DNA from: an uncultured Sphaerochaeta sp.
GTDB lineage: Bacteria; Spirochaetota; Spirochaetia; Sphaerochaetales; Sphaerochaetaceae
NCBI RefSeq assembly: GCF_963666015.1
Contig: NZ_OY762555.1
Location: forward strand, 620,001-684,000
Reading direction: 5' to 3'
Length of the DNA: 64,000 bases
The notes under the pieces were generated by a model. The model had not been told where the DNA came from. It searched no databases and saw only the letters and a list, made by a program, of their open reading frames with translations. Numbering within the stretch: the stretch's first letter is position 1; each line of letters starts with the position of its first letter. Made by a program: the position numbers and the translations under genes. Shown here piece by piece: positions 46,994 through 55,057 of the stretch.

Positions 46994-47746
46994 ATGAAAA
47001 AAACCATGATAGCAGCACTGATGGTGACATTAGTCTTTGCACTCGTGCTTACCGGCTGCAAGAAAGAAGAGAAGAAAGAAAGCTATGTATTTGCGACTGA
47101 TGCAACCTGGCCCCCCCTTGAGTTCGTTGAAGACGGAGTACTTACCGGCTTCGAAGTGGAATTGATTCCTCTTATTGGCGAGAAGGTCGGTGTCCCTATG
47201 TCAGTGAAGAATATCCCCTGGGATACCATTTTCGCCGGCCTTGCTGGTGGTGCCTATGATGGTGTTGCTAGTGGTGTCACCGTAACTGAAGAACGAAAAG
47301 CCACCATGGCATTCTCTACTCCAATTCTCTCCGCTGGACAGGTCGTCATCATCCGCAATGAAGACGCAGGCAGCATTAAAGGCATTGAGGATCTGGAAGG
47401 AAAGAAAATCGGTGTCCAGATTGGTACTACCGGAGACTTTGCACTGGAAGCGTATCCTGTCGATAGAAGAGCATATGATGATATCGGGCTTGCCATTGAG
47501 GATATGCTCAACGGCAATGTGGATGCTGCTGTCTGTGACTCATTGATCGCCAGTGATTTCGTTCTTTCAAACGAAAACTACAGCTCACGTCTGATGGTTG
47601 CCGGTGAACCGTTCACCCAGGAAGATATTGCAATTGCCGTACAGAAGGACAACCAGGAACTCCTGGATCTTATCAACGAGGGACTTGCAAAGGCAAAGGC
47701 CGACGGCTCCTTTGATGCATTGAAGGAGAAGTGGAATCTGCTGTAA
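46994..47746 (+). CDS. Polar amino acid ABC transporter substrate-binding lipoprotein
   Basis: A 250-residue family 3 solute-binding protein. The signal peptide ends in a lipobox, LTGC with Cys22, so the mature protein should be lipid-anchored. Conserved parts are ATWPPLEFVEDG, ASGVTVTEERKATMAFS, GVQIGTTGDFA and AIEDMLNGNVDAAV. It shares long identical blocks with the next gene. It has its own terminator, then a separate promoter starts the second binding protein. Likely partner of the permease and ATPase downstream. Confidence 0.9.
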   Translation: MKKTMIAALMVTLVFALVLTGCKKEEKKESYVFATDATWPPLEFVEDGVLTGFEVELIPLIGEKVGVPMSVKNIPWDTIFAGLAGGAYDGVASGVTVTEERKATMAFSTPILSAGQVVIIRNEDAGSIKGIEDLEGKKIGVQIGTTGDFALEAYPVDRRAYDDIGLAIEDMLNGNVDAAVCDSLIASDFVLSNENYSSRLMVAGEPFTQEDIAIAVQKDNQELLDLINEGLAKAKADGSFDALKEKWNLL

Positions 47747-47762
47747 GCAGTTTTTACGAAAG

Positions 47763-47790
47763 AACAGGGAGCTTCGGCTCCTTGTTTTTT
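47763..47790 (+). terminator. Intrinsic terminator after the first binding protein gene
   Basis: A 10-bp stem with one wobble (AACAGGGAGC with GCTCCTTGTT), a TTCG tetraloop and a T-run. Separates the two binding protein genes transcriptionally. Confidence 0.85.
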
Positions 47791-47831
47791 GTATTTTATT
47801 CCCCTTTTTGTGTATATTTATTCTTTAATAG

Positions 47832-47860
47832 TTGACATTAATTGCATATCTATGCATTAT
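47832..47860 (+). promoter_or_regulatory. Strong sigma-70 type promoter for the second binding protein gene
   Basis: TTGACA (47832-47837), a 17-base spacer and CATTAT (47855-47860). The palindrome at 47843-47856 lies within its spacer and overlaps the -10. Confidence 0.75.
47843..47856 (+). promoter_or_regulatory. Arginine-box-like palindrome in the promoter
   Basis: TGCATATCTATGCA is a near-perfect palindrome and fits the ARG-box core TGAATWWWWATTCA if the central base of each half is allowed as C/G, a variant seen in some ArgR sites. Binding here would block RNA polymerase. Confidence 0.45.
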
Positions 47861-47886
47861 ACGCATATTACAAGAAGGAGATGATC

Positions 47887-48672
47887 ATGAAAAAAATACT
47901 TGTTGTTGCTACCCTTTTGCTCGTGCTGTCCTCTGCCCTGGTCTTCGCCCAGGCTCAGCCTGAAAGCGGAAAGAAATCCTATGTCTTCGCAGCCAACTGT
48001 GCTTGGCCCCCACTTGAGTTTGTCGATGAAAATGGGGATATCGTCGGATTTGAGATTGATCTGGTTGAAGAAATTGCAAAGGTCAATGATGTTGAGATCA
48101 GCATCGTCAATGTTGCCTGGGAAGGCATCTTTGCCGGTCTTGCCAACGGAGCTTATGATGCTGTTGCCAGTGGAGTTTCCGTCACTGAAGAGAGAAAGGC
48201 TACCATGGATTTCTCCACTCCGATTCTTGTCGTAACCCAGGCAATCCTGGCTCCCGTCTCCAATACAGAACTTTCCAATACGGCAAGTCTCAACAACAAG
48301 ACTGTTGGTGTACAGCTGGGTACCACCGGCCATATCTTCCTTGATGATTTTGACCAGAGCCGTGATGACTTCAGTGTAACCATCAAGGCATATGATGAAG
48401 TGGGTTTTGCCATCGAGGATATGCTTAACGGCAATCTTGATGCAGTGGTCACCGACTCGGTTATCGCCAGTGACTACGTCATGACCAATGACAACTATGC
48501 CAGTAAACTGAAGATCACCGGCAGTGCCAGTGATTTGGGAGAGCCTGAGCCGATTGCCATTGCAACCCTGAAGGGAAACAGTGAGGTGCTTGACCTGGTC
48601 AACAATGGACTGAAGACCATGGAAGAAAATGGAACGATGGATGCGCTGAAAGAGAAGTGGGGCATTATCTAA
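47887..48672 (+). CDS. Second polar amino acid ABC transporter substrate-binding protein
   Basis: A 261-residue paralogue of the preceding binding protein, with the same blocks: AWPPLEFVDENG, ASGVSVTEERKATMDFS, GVQLGTTGHIF, AIEDMLNGNLDAVV. Its signal peptide (LLLVLSSALVFAQAQ) has no lipobox Cys and fits a signal peptidase I site, so it should be free in the periplasm. ATG at 47887 is six bases after AAGGAG; the frame is open upstream to 47842, but those codons lie in the promoter. Possible arginine-type regulation. Confidence 0.9.
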   Translation: MKKILVVATLLLVLSSALVFAQAQPESGKKSYVFAANCAWPPLEFVDENGDIVGFEIDLVEEIAKVNDVEISIVNVAWEGIFAGLANGAYDAVASGVSVTEERKATMDFSTPILVVTQAILAPVSNTELSNTASLNNKTVGVQLGTTGHIFLDDFDQSRDDFSVTIKAYDEVGFAIEDMLNGNLDAVVTDSVIASDYVMTNDNYASKLKITGSASDLGEPEPIAIATLKGNSEVLDLVNNGLKTMEENGTMDALKEKWGII

Positions 48673-48696
48673 ACATACCTTGTTTCACTACCATTG

Positions 48697-48716
48697 CAGC
48701 CGCCGTGAGGCGGCTG
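48697..48716 (+). terminator. GC-rich hairpin after the second binding protein gene
   Basis: An 8-bp perfect stem (CAGCCGCC with GGCGGCTG) and a GTGA loop, 25 bases past the stop. No T-run follows, so it may be a weak terminator or an mRNA-end stabiliser that lets the permease and ATPase be read at lower level. Confidence 0.5.
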
Positions 48717-48735
48717 TACTGTTACCGGGTTTATG

Positions 48736-48749
48736 TGAATAATTATACA
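48736..48749 (+). promoter_or_regulatory. Arginine-box-like site 1 before the permease gene
   Basis: TGAATAATTATACA matches the 14-base ARG-box core at all but one position; within the 18-base frame TGTGAATAATTATACATA only one base departs from the consensus. It overlaps a possible -10 (TATACA, 48744-48749). Confidence 0.5.
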
Positions 48750-48767
48750 TAGTAGCTTGACTTTACA

Positions 48768-48781
48768 TGCATAATTATGTA
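48768..48781 (+). promoter_or_regulatory. Arginine-box-like site 2 before the permease gene
   Basis: TGCATAATTATGTA, a palindrome variant like that at 47843. Its centre is 32 bases, about three helical turns, from the centre of site 1, on the same DNA face. Confidence 0.4.
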
Positions 48782-48815
48782 GTACTTCCCTTATATCAGT
48801 AGAATGTGAGAATAT

Positions 48816-49676
48816 ATGGAAAAACAACCATTTGATAATGAAACAGTAAAGATGCAGAAGATACGGGACAAAGTGGTCTCTGTAGACCCAACTGCACAGA
48901 AAAAAAAGGCCCTTACCATCCAAATGACTGATGGGGTGCTTATTCCACGTAAAGATGATGGACATGTACTGAATTCGTGGAGAATCACCTTCTTCAGTGC
49001 CATCGCATTGCTTACGAGCTTGGTTATGTTCAAACCCCAACCTTACCGTGACATTTTCATGGTAACCATCAAAGGAACTCCGGTCACCTTCCAGGCTACC
49101 ATTTTTGCAATTTTAGGAGCCTTGATTATCGGGACCGTTACAGGCCTTGGTTCAGTGAGTAAACGGCGTTGGGTCAATATGCTCAGCGGTGTATATGTAG
49201 AATTGATCCGGGGTATTCCCCTCCTTGTCCAACTAATCTTCATCTACTATGCGATGGGGCGGTTTTTCAAGATACAGGGTATGGTTGCAGCTGTCGTTGC
49301 ACTCTCCATCTGTTTCGGCGCCTACATGGGAGAAATCGTACGGGCAGGTATCCAGGCGATACCCAAGGGACAGATGGAAGCTGCCATTGCTCTGGGGTTG
49401 AGCCGGTCACAGGCCTTCCGTTATGTCATTCTCCCCCAGACGGTAAAGGTAATACTTCCAGCAATCGGAAACGAGTTCATCTCGATGCTCAAGGATTCAT
49501 CCCTAGTATCTGCAATTGCACTCAGTGACATCCTGAGAAAAGGAAGGGAGTATATCAGCCGGACCTTCCTCTCCTTGGAAACCATGTTGGTTGTTGCACT
49601 CATATACCTCATCATTACCCTCCTGCTCTCCCGCTTGGTAGGCATCCTGGAGGAAAGGTTGCATCAGAATGGCTAG
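48816..49676 (+). CDS. Polar amino acid ABC transporter permease
   Basis: A 286-residue inner-membrane permease of the HisM/GlnP family. The coupling-loop motif is present as [21 protein letters not shown] followed by GLS. Five hydrophobic segments follow a cytoplasmic N-terminal leader of about 55 residues, which is longer than usual (family about 220 residues). ATG at 48816. It overlaps the ATPase gene by eight bases. Substrate unproven; arginine, ornithine or glutamine are the natural guesses. Confidence 0.92.
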   Translation: MEKQPFDNETVKMQKIRDKVVSVDPTAQKKKALTIQMTDGVLIPRKDDGHVLNSWRITFFSAIALLTSLVMFKPQPYRDIFMVTIKGTPVTFQATIFAILGALIIGTVTGLGSVSKRRWVNMLSGVYVELIRGIPLLVQLIFIYYAMGRFFKIQGMVAAVVALSICFGAYMGEIVRAGIQAIPKGQMEAAIALGLSRSQAFRYVILPQTVKVILPAIGNEFISMLKDSSLVSAIALSDILRKGREYISRTFLSLETMLVVALIYLIITLLLSRLVGILEERLHQNG

Positions 49677-50412
49677 AATACGTATTGAAGATCTCTCAAA
49701 GGATTATATCACTGCAAACAAGACCTTGGTGAAAGCTGTCAAGCATGCTGATCTTACGGTGGAAAACGGGGAAGTTGTTGTGATCATCGGTCCCTCGGGT
49801 AGTGGGAAATCCACCTTGCTCAGAAGTGTCAATAAACTGGAAAACCCAACTGGTGGTAAAATCTTCATCGATGAAGATGAAGTGACAGACCCACACGTGG
49901 ATTTGAGAAAGATTCGTGAGGAAGTTGGAATGGTGTTCCAGTCCTTCAACCTATTTCCCCACCTTTCTGTCATGCAGAACATCACCCTCGCCCCTGTGAA
50001 AGTAAGAAAAATGTCACAAAAGAAGGCTGAGGAGAAAGCAAGGGACTTATTAAAACTGGTTGGGCTTGAGGAAAAGGCGGATGTACATCCACCCCAGCTC
50101 TCAGGCGGGCAGCAGCAACGTGTTGCCATCGCACGTGCATTGGCAATGGAACCGAAGGTTATGCTCTTCGATGAACCCACCAGTGCTCTCGATCCAGAGA
50201 TGATCAAGGAGGTGCTTGATGTCATGCTCAAACTTGCAAAGAGTGGCATGACCATGCTTCTGGTCACTCACGAAATGGGATTCGCCAAGGCAGCTGCTTC
50301 AAAGGTTGTATTCATGGACGAAGGCAGGATTGTGGAAGTCGGTACGCCCGATGAAATATTCTCCCATCCAAAGAGTGAACGAACAAAACTTTTTTTAGAG
50401 CATATTCTTTGA
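49669..50412 (+). CDS. Polar amino acid ABC transporter ATP-binding protein
   Basis: A 247-residue GlnQ/HisP-type ATPase: [15 protein letters not shown] (Walker A), [13 protein letters not shown] (Q-loop region), [15 protein letters not shown] (signature), [14 protein letters not shown] (Walker B), and the switch His in VTHEMGFA. It energises the neighbouring permease; a terminator follows. Confidence 0.95.
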   Translation: MARIRIEDLSKDYITANKTLVKAVKHADLTVENGEVVVIIGPSGSGKSTLLRSVNKLENPTGGKIFIDEDEVTDPHVDLRKIREEVGMVFQSFNLFPHLSVMQNITLAPVKVRKMSQKKAEEKARDLLKLVGLEEKADVHPPQLSGGQQQRVAIARALAMEPKVMLFDEPTSALDPEMIKEVLDVMLKLAKSGMTMLLVTHEMGFAKAAASKVVFMDEGRIVEVGTPDEIFSHPKSERTKLFLEHIL

Positions 50413-50439
50413 AAACAGGGCCCTGGGGCCCTGTTTCTT
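50413..50439 (+). terminator. Hairpin terminator after the ABC importer
   Basis: A 9-bp stem (AACAGGGCC with GGCCCTGTT) and a short loop followed by TCTTACT. The T-run is poor but the position directly after the stop fits. Confidence 0.65.
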
Positions 50440-50538
50440 ACTCCTGATAGATTTCTACTAGTAATAAAACAGCAAAAATCTACCATTGCCGAGGAGCAGG
50501 TACATCGTTAAGGTATCCAACAACAGGAGGCATCAACG

Positions 50539-51207
50539 ATGCAACGTTTCAATGCTTGGCTAGAGGACCATATCACCCTTCACTCCTATGATGACCCGAA
50601 GGCAGAAAAAGAGAACGCAATTACCCATGTAGTGGGAGCAACTCTTGCGCTCATTGCGCTGATCTCCATTTTATTCAAGCTCCCCTTTCTCTCCAGTTCT
50701 TCCTTCCAGATAGGGTTGGTCATCTGGGGATTGACCATGTTGTTGCTCTATAGTTCATCAGCACTCTATCACTCACTACCCCATGGGAATGGTAAACGGC
50801 TCTGCAGGGTTCTGGATCATAGCAACATCTACTTCCTCATTGCAGGAACCTATACGCCATTGATGATGTACATTGGGACCCCTGTTGCTTACCGGATCAC
50901 CATACTGGTCTGGTTGGTCGCGGTATTTGGTATCGTCCTCACCCTCATTTTCTGGGGGAAAGCCAAGGTATTGCATGTCCTGCTCTATCTTGCCATGGGA
51001 TGGCTGATTGTATTCTTCTGGAAGGACATTGTTCCTTTTCTTCCTGCCAGCTTGATCAAATGGATTATTGCAGCTGGATTGACCTACAGCATCGGAGTGA
51101 TCTTTTATGCAAGTAAACGCCTCCCCCATTACCACGCCATCTGGCATTTGTTCTGTATCGGGGGAAGCGCTCTGTTCTATGTCGGCTATATGCTTACTCT
51201 TGTGTGA
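50539..51207 (+). CDS. Hemolysin III family (PAQR-like) membrane protein
   Basis: A 222-residue protein with seven hydrophobic segments of the hemolysin III/PAQR family. Likely metal-site residues are in SSALYHSLPHG, LDHSNIYFLIAGTYTPL and the late YHAIWHLFCIGG. The role in bacteria is unclear; despite the name, toxin function is not established. AGGAGG at 50525-50530 precedes ATG by eight bases. It overlaps the convergent tlpA-like gene by 14 bases. Confidence 0.88.
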   Translation: MQRFNAWLEDHITLHSYDDPKAEKENAITHVVGATLALIALISILFKLPFLSSSSFQIGLVIWGLTMLLLYSSSALYHSLPHGNGKRLCRVLDHSNIYFLIAGTYTPLMMYIGTPVAYRITILVWLVAVFGIVLTLIFWGKAKVLHVLLYLAMGWLIVFFWKDIVPFLPASLIKWIIAAGLTYSIGVIFYASKRLPHYHAIWHLFCIGGSALFYVGYMLTLV

Positions 51208-51910
51208 GCAACTGGTCAATATTCTCCTGCAGTGCAGTTTCACTTACATATCCGAGATAGCCATTAGCTATTGATCCATCAGCATTGAAAAAAACGGTGG
51301 TCGGTAGGCTGTTCGTCTGGAAGATGTAGGCAAATATGCCTTCATCCGTGTAGACAGGGCCTGTGAACGGAAACTCTTCCATGAACTTGGTTATGGTTTC
51401 CAGTGTCTCTCTCTGCCCATCCATTGCATTGAGGAAAATGAAGCTGATCTCATCACCATAGGTATCATACGCAGCCTGGAAGTGAGGAAGTTCCTGTTTA
51501 CAGGGAGGACACCAGGAAGCGAAATAGTTGATGATTGCTGGTTTACCCTGCCGTACGGCATCAAAACTGGTCTCTTCCCCGTCAAGGGTAAAGAGGGGAA
51601 TATCCGGCATCTTTGGGGCTTCTTCGGCCTCTTCTGTTTCAGGAGCATCAGCTGTTACCTCAGAAGGAGTTGCGACTGGCTCATCAACTACAGAAGTGGT
51701 TGTGGCCACATCTGGCTCTTCTAGTGCATCAATTGATGGTTCAACAGCAACAGTTTTCTCTGTAGCAGTAGGAATATTCGTAAGATTCGGTTTGAGAGAG
51801 ACAGCCGGAGCGCTGCTCTCCTTGAGTGCATTGTATGCAACTGAGGCGACGACAATGATTACGATGAATGAAATCAGGGTGATCATCAGGGTACGGGTAT
51901 TTTTTTTCAT
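51194..51910 (-). CDS. TlpA-like periplasmic thiol:disulfide redoxin
   Basis: A membrane-anchored thioredoxin-fold protein of 238 residues: signal anchor (residues 7-27), a long acidic Pro/Thr/Glu-rich linker (about 40-100), then the redoxin domain with INYFASWCPPCKQELPHF and the active-site CPPC at 134-137. ATG at 51910 is five bases after AGGAGA. It is ten bases downstream of ccdA, which supplies electrons to such proteins. Confidence 0.9.
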   Translation of the reverse strand: MKKNTRTLMITLISFIVIIVVASVAYNALKESSAPAVSLKPNLTNIPTATEKTVAVEPSIDALEEPDVATTTSVVDEPVATPSEVTADAPETEEAEEAPKMPDIPLFTLDGEETSFDAVRQGKPAIINYFASWCPPCKQELPHFQAAYDTYGDEISFIFLNAMDGQRETLETITKFMEEFPFTGPVYTDEGIFAYIFQTNSLPTTVFFNADGSIANGYLGYVSETALQENIDQLLTQE

Positions 51911-51919
51911 GAAAATCTC

Positions 51920-52591
51920 CTAAAGAAATAGTGCGGCTGGATTGAACCCCAGGGCCAAGGCAATACCAAAAGCCAAGAGGAAGAGCCCGCTGATTATCGT
52001 GATAAGCTTGGAATGCTTCTTTATCGCTGCAAAGACACCTTCGAGCTGCTCAATCAGAATTGCTGAGAGCAAGAATGGAATGCCAAGGCCCATGGCATAG
52101 AAGAACAGGGTCATCATACCCTTGGTTACCAGTTCAGCATTTGCCGCCATCATCAGGGCACTGCCGAGCAGGGGCCCTACACAGGGAGTCCAGCCCAAGG
52201 CAAAGACCAAGCCAAAGAGCATTGACTTGGGAACATTCATGTTCTGTAAACCTTTCATCTGGAACTTATGGTTGTTGTTCAATGCGGGTATCAGGACGAA
52301 TCCCAGGTTGTTCAGAGCAAAAAGGATGACTAGGACACCACCGATACGATTAAGCATATCCAAGTGACTCTGAAGGAACTGTCCGATGGTGGTTGATGCA
52401 GCGCCAAGGGCTACAAAGAGAATGGTGAATCCAATGACGAACGCTATGCTGTTTTTCAACAACAGATTCTTTTCCTGATCCTGCTCTGCCACACCACCGG
52501 CAAGGTACGAGAAGTACAGGGGAAGAATGGGAAGGATACAGGGACTGATAAAACTGATAATGCCTTCAAGAAATGCAGTTATATACGCCAT
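51920..52591 (-). CDS. ccdA: CcdA-type thiol:disulfide electron transporter
   Basis: Passes reducing power from cytoplasmic thioredoxin to periplasmic redoxins. The 223-residue protein has about six hydrophobic segments and the two key cysteines in FISPCILPILPLY (Cys18) and GWTPCVGPLLG (Cys137). The next gene encodes its likely client TlpA. I chose ATG at 52591, MAYITAFLEG; ATG at 52606 is possible. No cytochrome c genes are near, so the pair may serve other periplasmic thiols. Confidence 0.92.
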   Translation of the reverse strand: MAYITAFLEGIISFISPCILPILPLYFSYLAGGVAEQDQEKNLLLKNSIAFVIGFTILFVALGAASTTIGQFLQSHLDMLNRIGGVLVILFALNNLGFVLIPALNNNHKFQMKGLQNMNVPKSMLFGLVFALGWTPCVGPLLGSALMMAANAELVTKGMMTLFFYAMGLGIPFLLSAILIEQLEGVFAAIKKHSKLITIISGLFLLAFGIALALGFNPAALFL

Positions 52592-52653
52592 GGCTGAGCA
52601 TATCATAAGAGAAAAAGGTTCACAAGAGGGATAAAAGTTGGTACAGTCTGACC

Positions 52654-53442
52654 ATGGCAAAACAGAAGGGCAAAGCAGATGGAGAGATGCTGTTTGGGGC
52701 ATACTACCAGGATATCTACAAAGATCGCTGGGAACCTCTTAAGGCAGCCTTGATTGAGGACAAGGTACCTATCGCCTACGAAGAAGGACTGACTCAACCA
52801 TATTACCTTGATGAAGCATCGGTTCTCGCGGCAAAACTGCTTGGAGTACAGAAGGGGGAGACTGTCCTGGACATGTGTGCAGCCCCAGGAGGAAAAACGC
52901 TTGTTCTTGCTTCCTGTCTCCAGGGTAAGGGGAAACTCGTCTCCAATGACCGTTCCTCTGCCCGCAGGGCAAGACTGAAGCAAGTTGTAAAGGACCACCT
53001 CAGCGAGGCGCAACGGGAGATTGTTCAGGTAACAGCCCATGATGCAACGCGCTGGTCACTCTATGAAAAAAACATATATGACCGGGTGTTGCTCGACGCA
53101 CCTTGTTCCAGTGAGCGCCATGTGCTGCATGACCCAAAGGCTCTAGCGATGTGGAGCCCTTCCCGTCCAAAAAGGCTTGCCATAACCCAATTTGCGATGC
53201 TTGCCGCTGCCCTGGAAGCAGTGAAAACGGGAGGATATATCCTGTACAGCACCTGCTCCATCAACCCGATGGAAAATGAGCGTGTAGTCGAAAAGTTATA
53301 CGAGAAGAGAGAGGGAAGGTTTACCATCATGGATAGTGCCCAAGCGGGAAGTGAAGAGCGAGAATATGGCTCCATCATTCTTCCCGACCATAGAGAGGGG
53401 CGAGGTCCACTCTATTTCTGCTTGATTAGGAGAGATGTATGA
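52654..53442 (+). CDS. RsmB/NSUN-family RNA 5-methylcytosine methyltransferase
   Basis: A 262-residue SAM-dependent methyltransferase. The SAM loop VLDMCAAPGGKTL (71-83) and the two catalytic cysteines, DAPCSS (Cys151) and STCSINPMENE (Cys201), identify the family. It has only a short N-terminal part, without NusB-like or PUA domains, so it resembles minimal NSUN proteins. rRNA or tRNA target unknown. It overlaps the DUF362 gene by four bases. Confidence 0.88.
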   Translation: MAKQKGKADGEMLFGAYYQDIYKDRWEPLKAALIEDKVPIAYEEGLTQPYYLDEASVLAAKLLGVQKGETVLDMCAAPGGKTLVLASCLQGKGKLVSNDRSSARRARLKQVVKDHLSEAQREIVQVTAHDATRWSLYEKNIYDRVLLDAPCSSERHVLHDPKALAMWSPSRPKRLAITQFAMLAAALEAVKTGGYILYSTCSINPMENERVVEKLYEKREGRFTIMDSAQAGSEEREYGSIILPDHREGRGPLYFCLIRRDV

Positions 53443-54557
53443 GTAGTGTTGCCATTGTACGATGTGAACAATATGAACAGGCGTTGGTCGATGAAGCGGT
53501 AGCACTGGCGTGCCAGAGGGGAGAGATGCCTGATGTCAAGGATAAGCGTATCCTCCTCAAGCCAAACATCCTCAGTGATGCAAAAGAAGAACGAGGAATC
53601 ACCACCCACTCCGCTGTTCTCAGGGCTATGATCAGACATCTTAAAAGCCAAGGGGCTAAAGAGATACTGGTTGGTGATTCCCCAGGGTTGCAGAAACCAA
53701 ACTTCCTTCCGAAAGCCTCTGGGATCTTCCAGGTGTGTGAAGAGGAAGGGGTCCAGTGGATAGATTTCACGAAACAACCACAAACCTACACAATCCCATA
53801 CACCCATAACAAGAAGCTGCCACTCGCTGCGGTGCTTTCTCAGGTAGATATGGTCTTCAGCCTCCCCAAGTTCAAGACACACCAATTGATGTATGCAACA
53901 GGTGCGGTCAAAAACCTGTTTGGATTGGTGCCCAATCTTTACAAGAGTCCCTGCCATGTACAGTTCCCATCGCGTGAACAGTTTGCTTCCCTGATGGTTG
54001 GCATCGCATCCATTGTGAAGCCCGCGTTCAGCCTGATGGACGGGATCATCGCAATGGAGGGGCCTGGCCCAGCAAATGGAGTCTCTCGCCATCTGGGCCT
54101 TTTGCTCGCCAGCCATGATCCAGTGGCATTGGATTACGCCCAGGCACAGATCATGGGCTATGATCCTCTGCTTGTACCCATTGTCTCAGAAGGGATCAGG
54201 AGAAGACTGGGAGACAGACCCACCTCCTACCCCGTTCTCTCTGCTGTAGCTCTTATACAGAATGATTACATCCGTATCGAAATGCAGAAACGCACCAGTT
54301 TTATCCACTCCTTGATTGTCCCCTTCATTTTCAGTCGCTATATCCGCTGGAAGGTAAAAAAAGAACGAAAAGTACCGGTTTTCCTGGTCGATCCTTGCAT
54401 TGGATGCAGAAAATGCATCGACATTTGCCCAGCCGAAGCCTTGACGATGGTTGATAAACGTATCATCATCGATTCCAAGGCTTGTATCCGTTGCTATTGT
54501 TGCCACGAAGTCTGCCCCGCATCAGCGATACTTGTCGATGAAGAAATCCCCTCCTAG
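53439..54557 (+). CDS. DUF362 protein with C-terminal 2[4Fe-4S] ferredoxin
   Basis: A 372-residue iron-sulfur protein: an N-terminal DUF362 domain (RILLKPNILSDA, GDSPG, LPKFKTHQLMYATGAVKNLFG) and, from about residue 313, two CxxCxxCxxxCP clusters (CIGCRKCIDICP and CIRCYCCHEVCP). The cluster arrangement fits electron transfer or cluster handling. DUF362 has no settled function. AGGAGA lies just before ATG; the overlap with the methyltransferase gene suggests co-expression. Confidence 0.88.
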   Translation: MSSVAIVRCEQYEQALVDEAVALACQRGEMPDVKDKRILLKPNILSDAKEERGITTHSAVLRAMIRHLKSQGAKEILVGDSPGLQKPNFLPKASGIFQVCEEEGVQWIDFTKQPQTYTIPYTHNKKLPLAAVLSQVDMVFSLPKFKTHQLMYATGAVKNLFGLVPNLYKSPCHVQFPSREQFASLMVGIASIVKPAFSLMDGIIAMEGPGPANGVSRHLGLLLASHDPVALDYAQAQIMGYDPLLVPIVSEGIRRRLGDRPTSYPVLSAVALIQNDYIRIEMQKRTSFIHSLIVPFIFSRYIRWKVKKERKVPVFLVDPCIGCRKCIDICPAEALTMVDKRIIIDSKACIRCYCCHEVCPASAILVDEEIPS

Positions 54558-54568
54558 AGGAAGGTTGT

Positions 54569-55051
54569 ATGGATAATTCCACATTGTTTTTCAGTATTCT
54601 ACTCTCCCTTCTCCCCATCAGTGAACTGAGGGGAGGAATACCCTATGCCTATTTCAATGGGGTCTCCCTCCTTATAGCAACTCCTCTTTGTGTTCTGACC
54701 AATGCCTTGGTCGCCCCAATCGTGTACACGTTTCTGGCAACATTTCATAAGCTATTCCATGAGCATTGGAGGTGGTATGCCTCCTTCTTCGATCGTTTTG
54801 TCGCCAGGGCTCAAAGACGCGTTGCCCCTAAGGTCAACCGGTATGGTTATTGGGGAATTCTCCTTTTTGTGGCAATACCCTTGCCGATCACCGGTGCATG
54901 GACGGGAACCCTTGGTTCCTGGATTTTGGGCCTTGACAAGCGTAAGACCATGATGGCAGTATTCGGCGGAGTCATTGTCTCCGGCCTGATCGTCACCAGC
55001 TTGGTTGTCCTTGGGGTCGGAATCGATTCGGTATTCATTAAACGAATCTGA
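54569..55051 (+). CDS. COG2426 'small multidrug export' family membrane protein
   Basis: A 160-residue protein with four or five hydrophobic segments. SLLPISELRGGIPYAY at the N-terminus and GILLFVAIPLPITGAWTGTL match COG2426, proteins related to DedA and loosely named multidrug exporters. Evidence for drug export is thin. It lies 11 bases after the DUF362 gene and six before uvrD. Confidence 0.82.
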   Translation: MDNSTLFFSILLSLLPISELRGGIPYAYFNGVSLLIATPLCVLTNALVAPIVYTFLATFHKLFHEHWRWYASFFDRFVARAQRRVAPKVNRYGYWGILLFVAIPLPITGAWTGTLGSWILGLDKRKTMMAVFGGVIVSGLIVTSLVVLGVGIDSVFIKRI

Positions 55052-55057
55052 GGAACC

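Noticed and set aside
53412..54116. 234-codon - strand open frame
   Set aside because: It is antisense to the DUF362 gene, and His/Trp-rich without motif.
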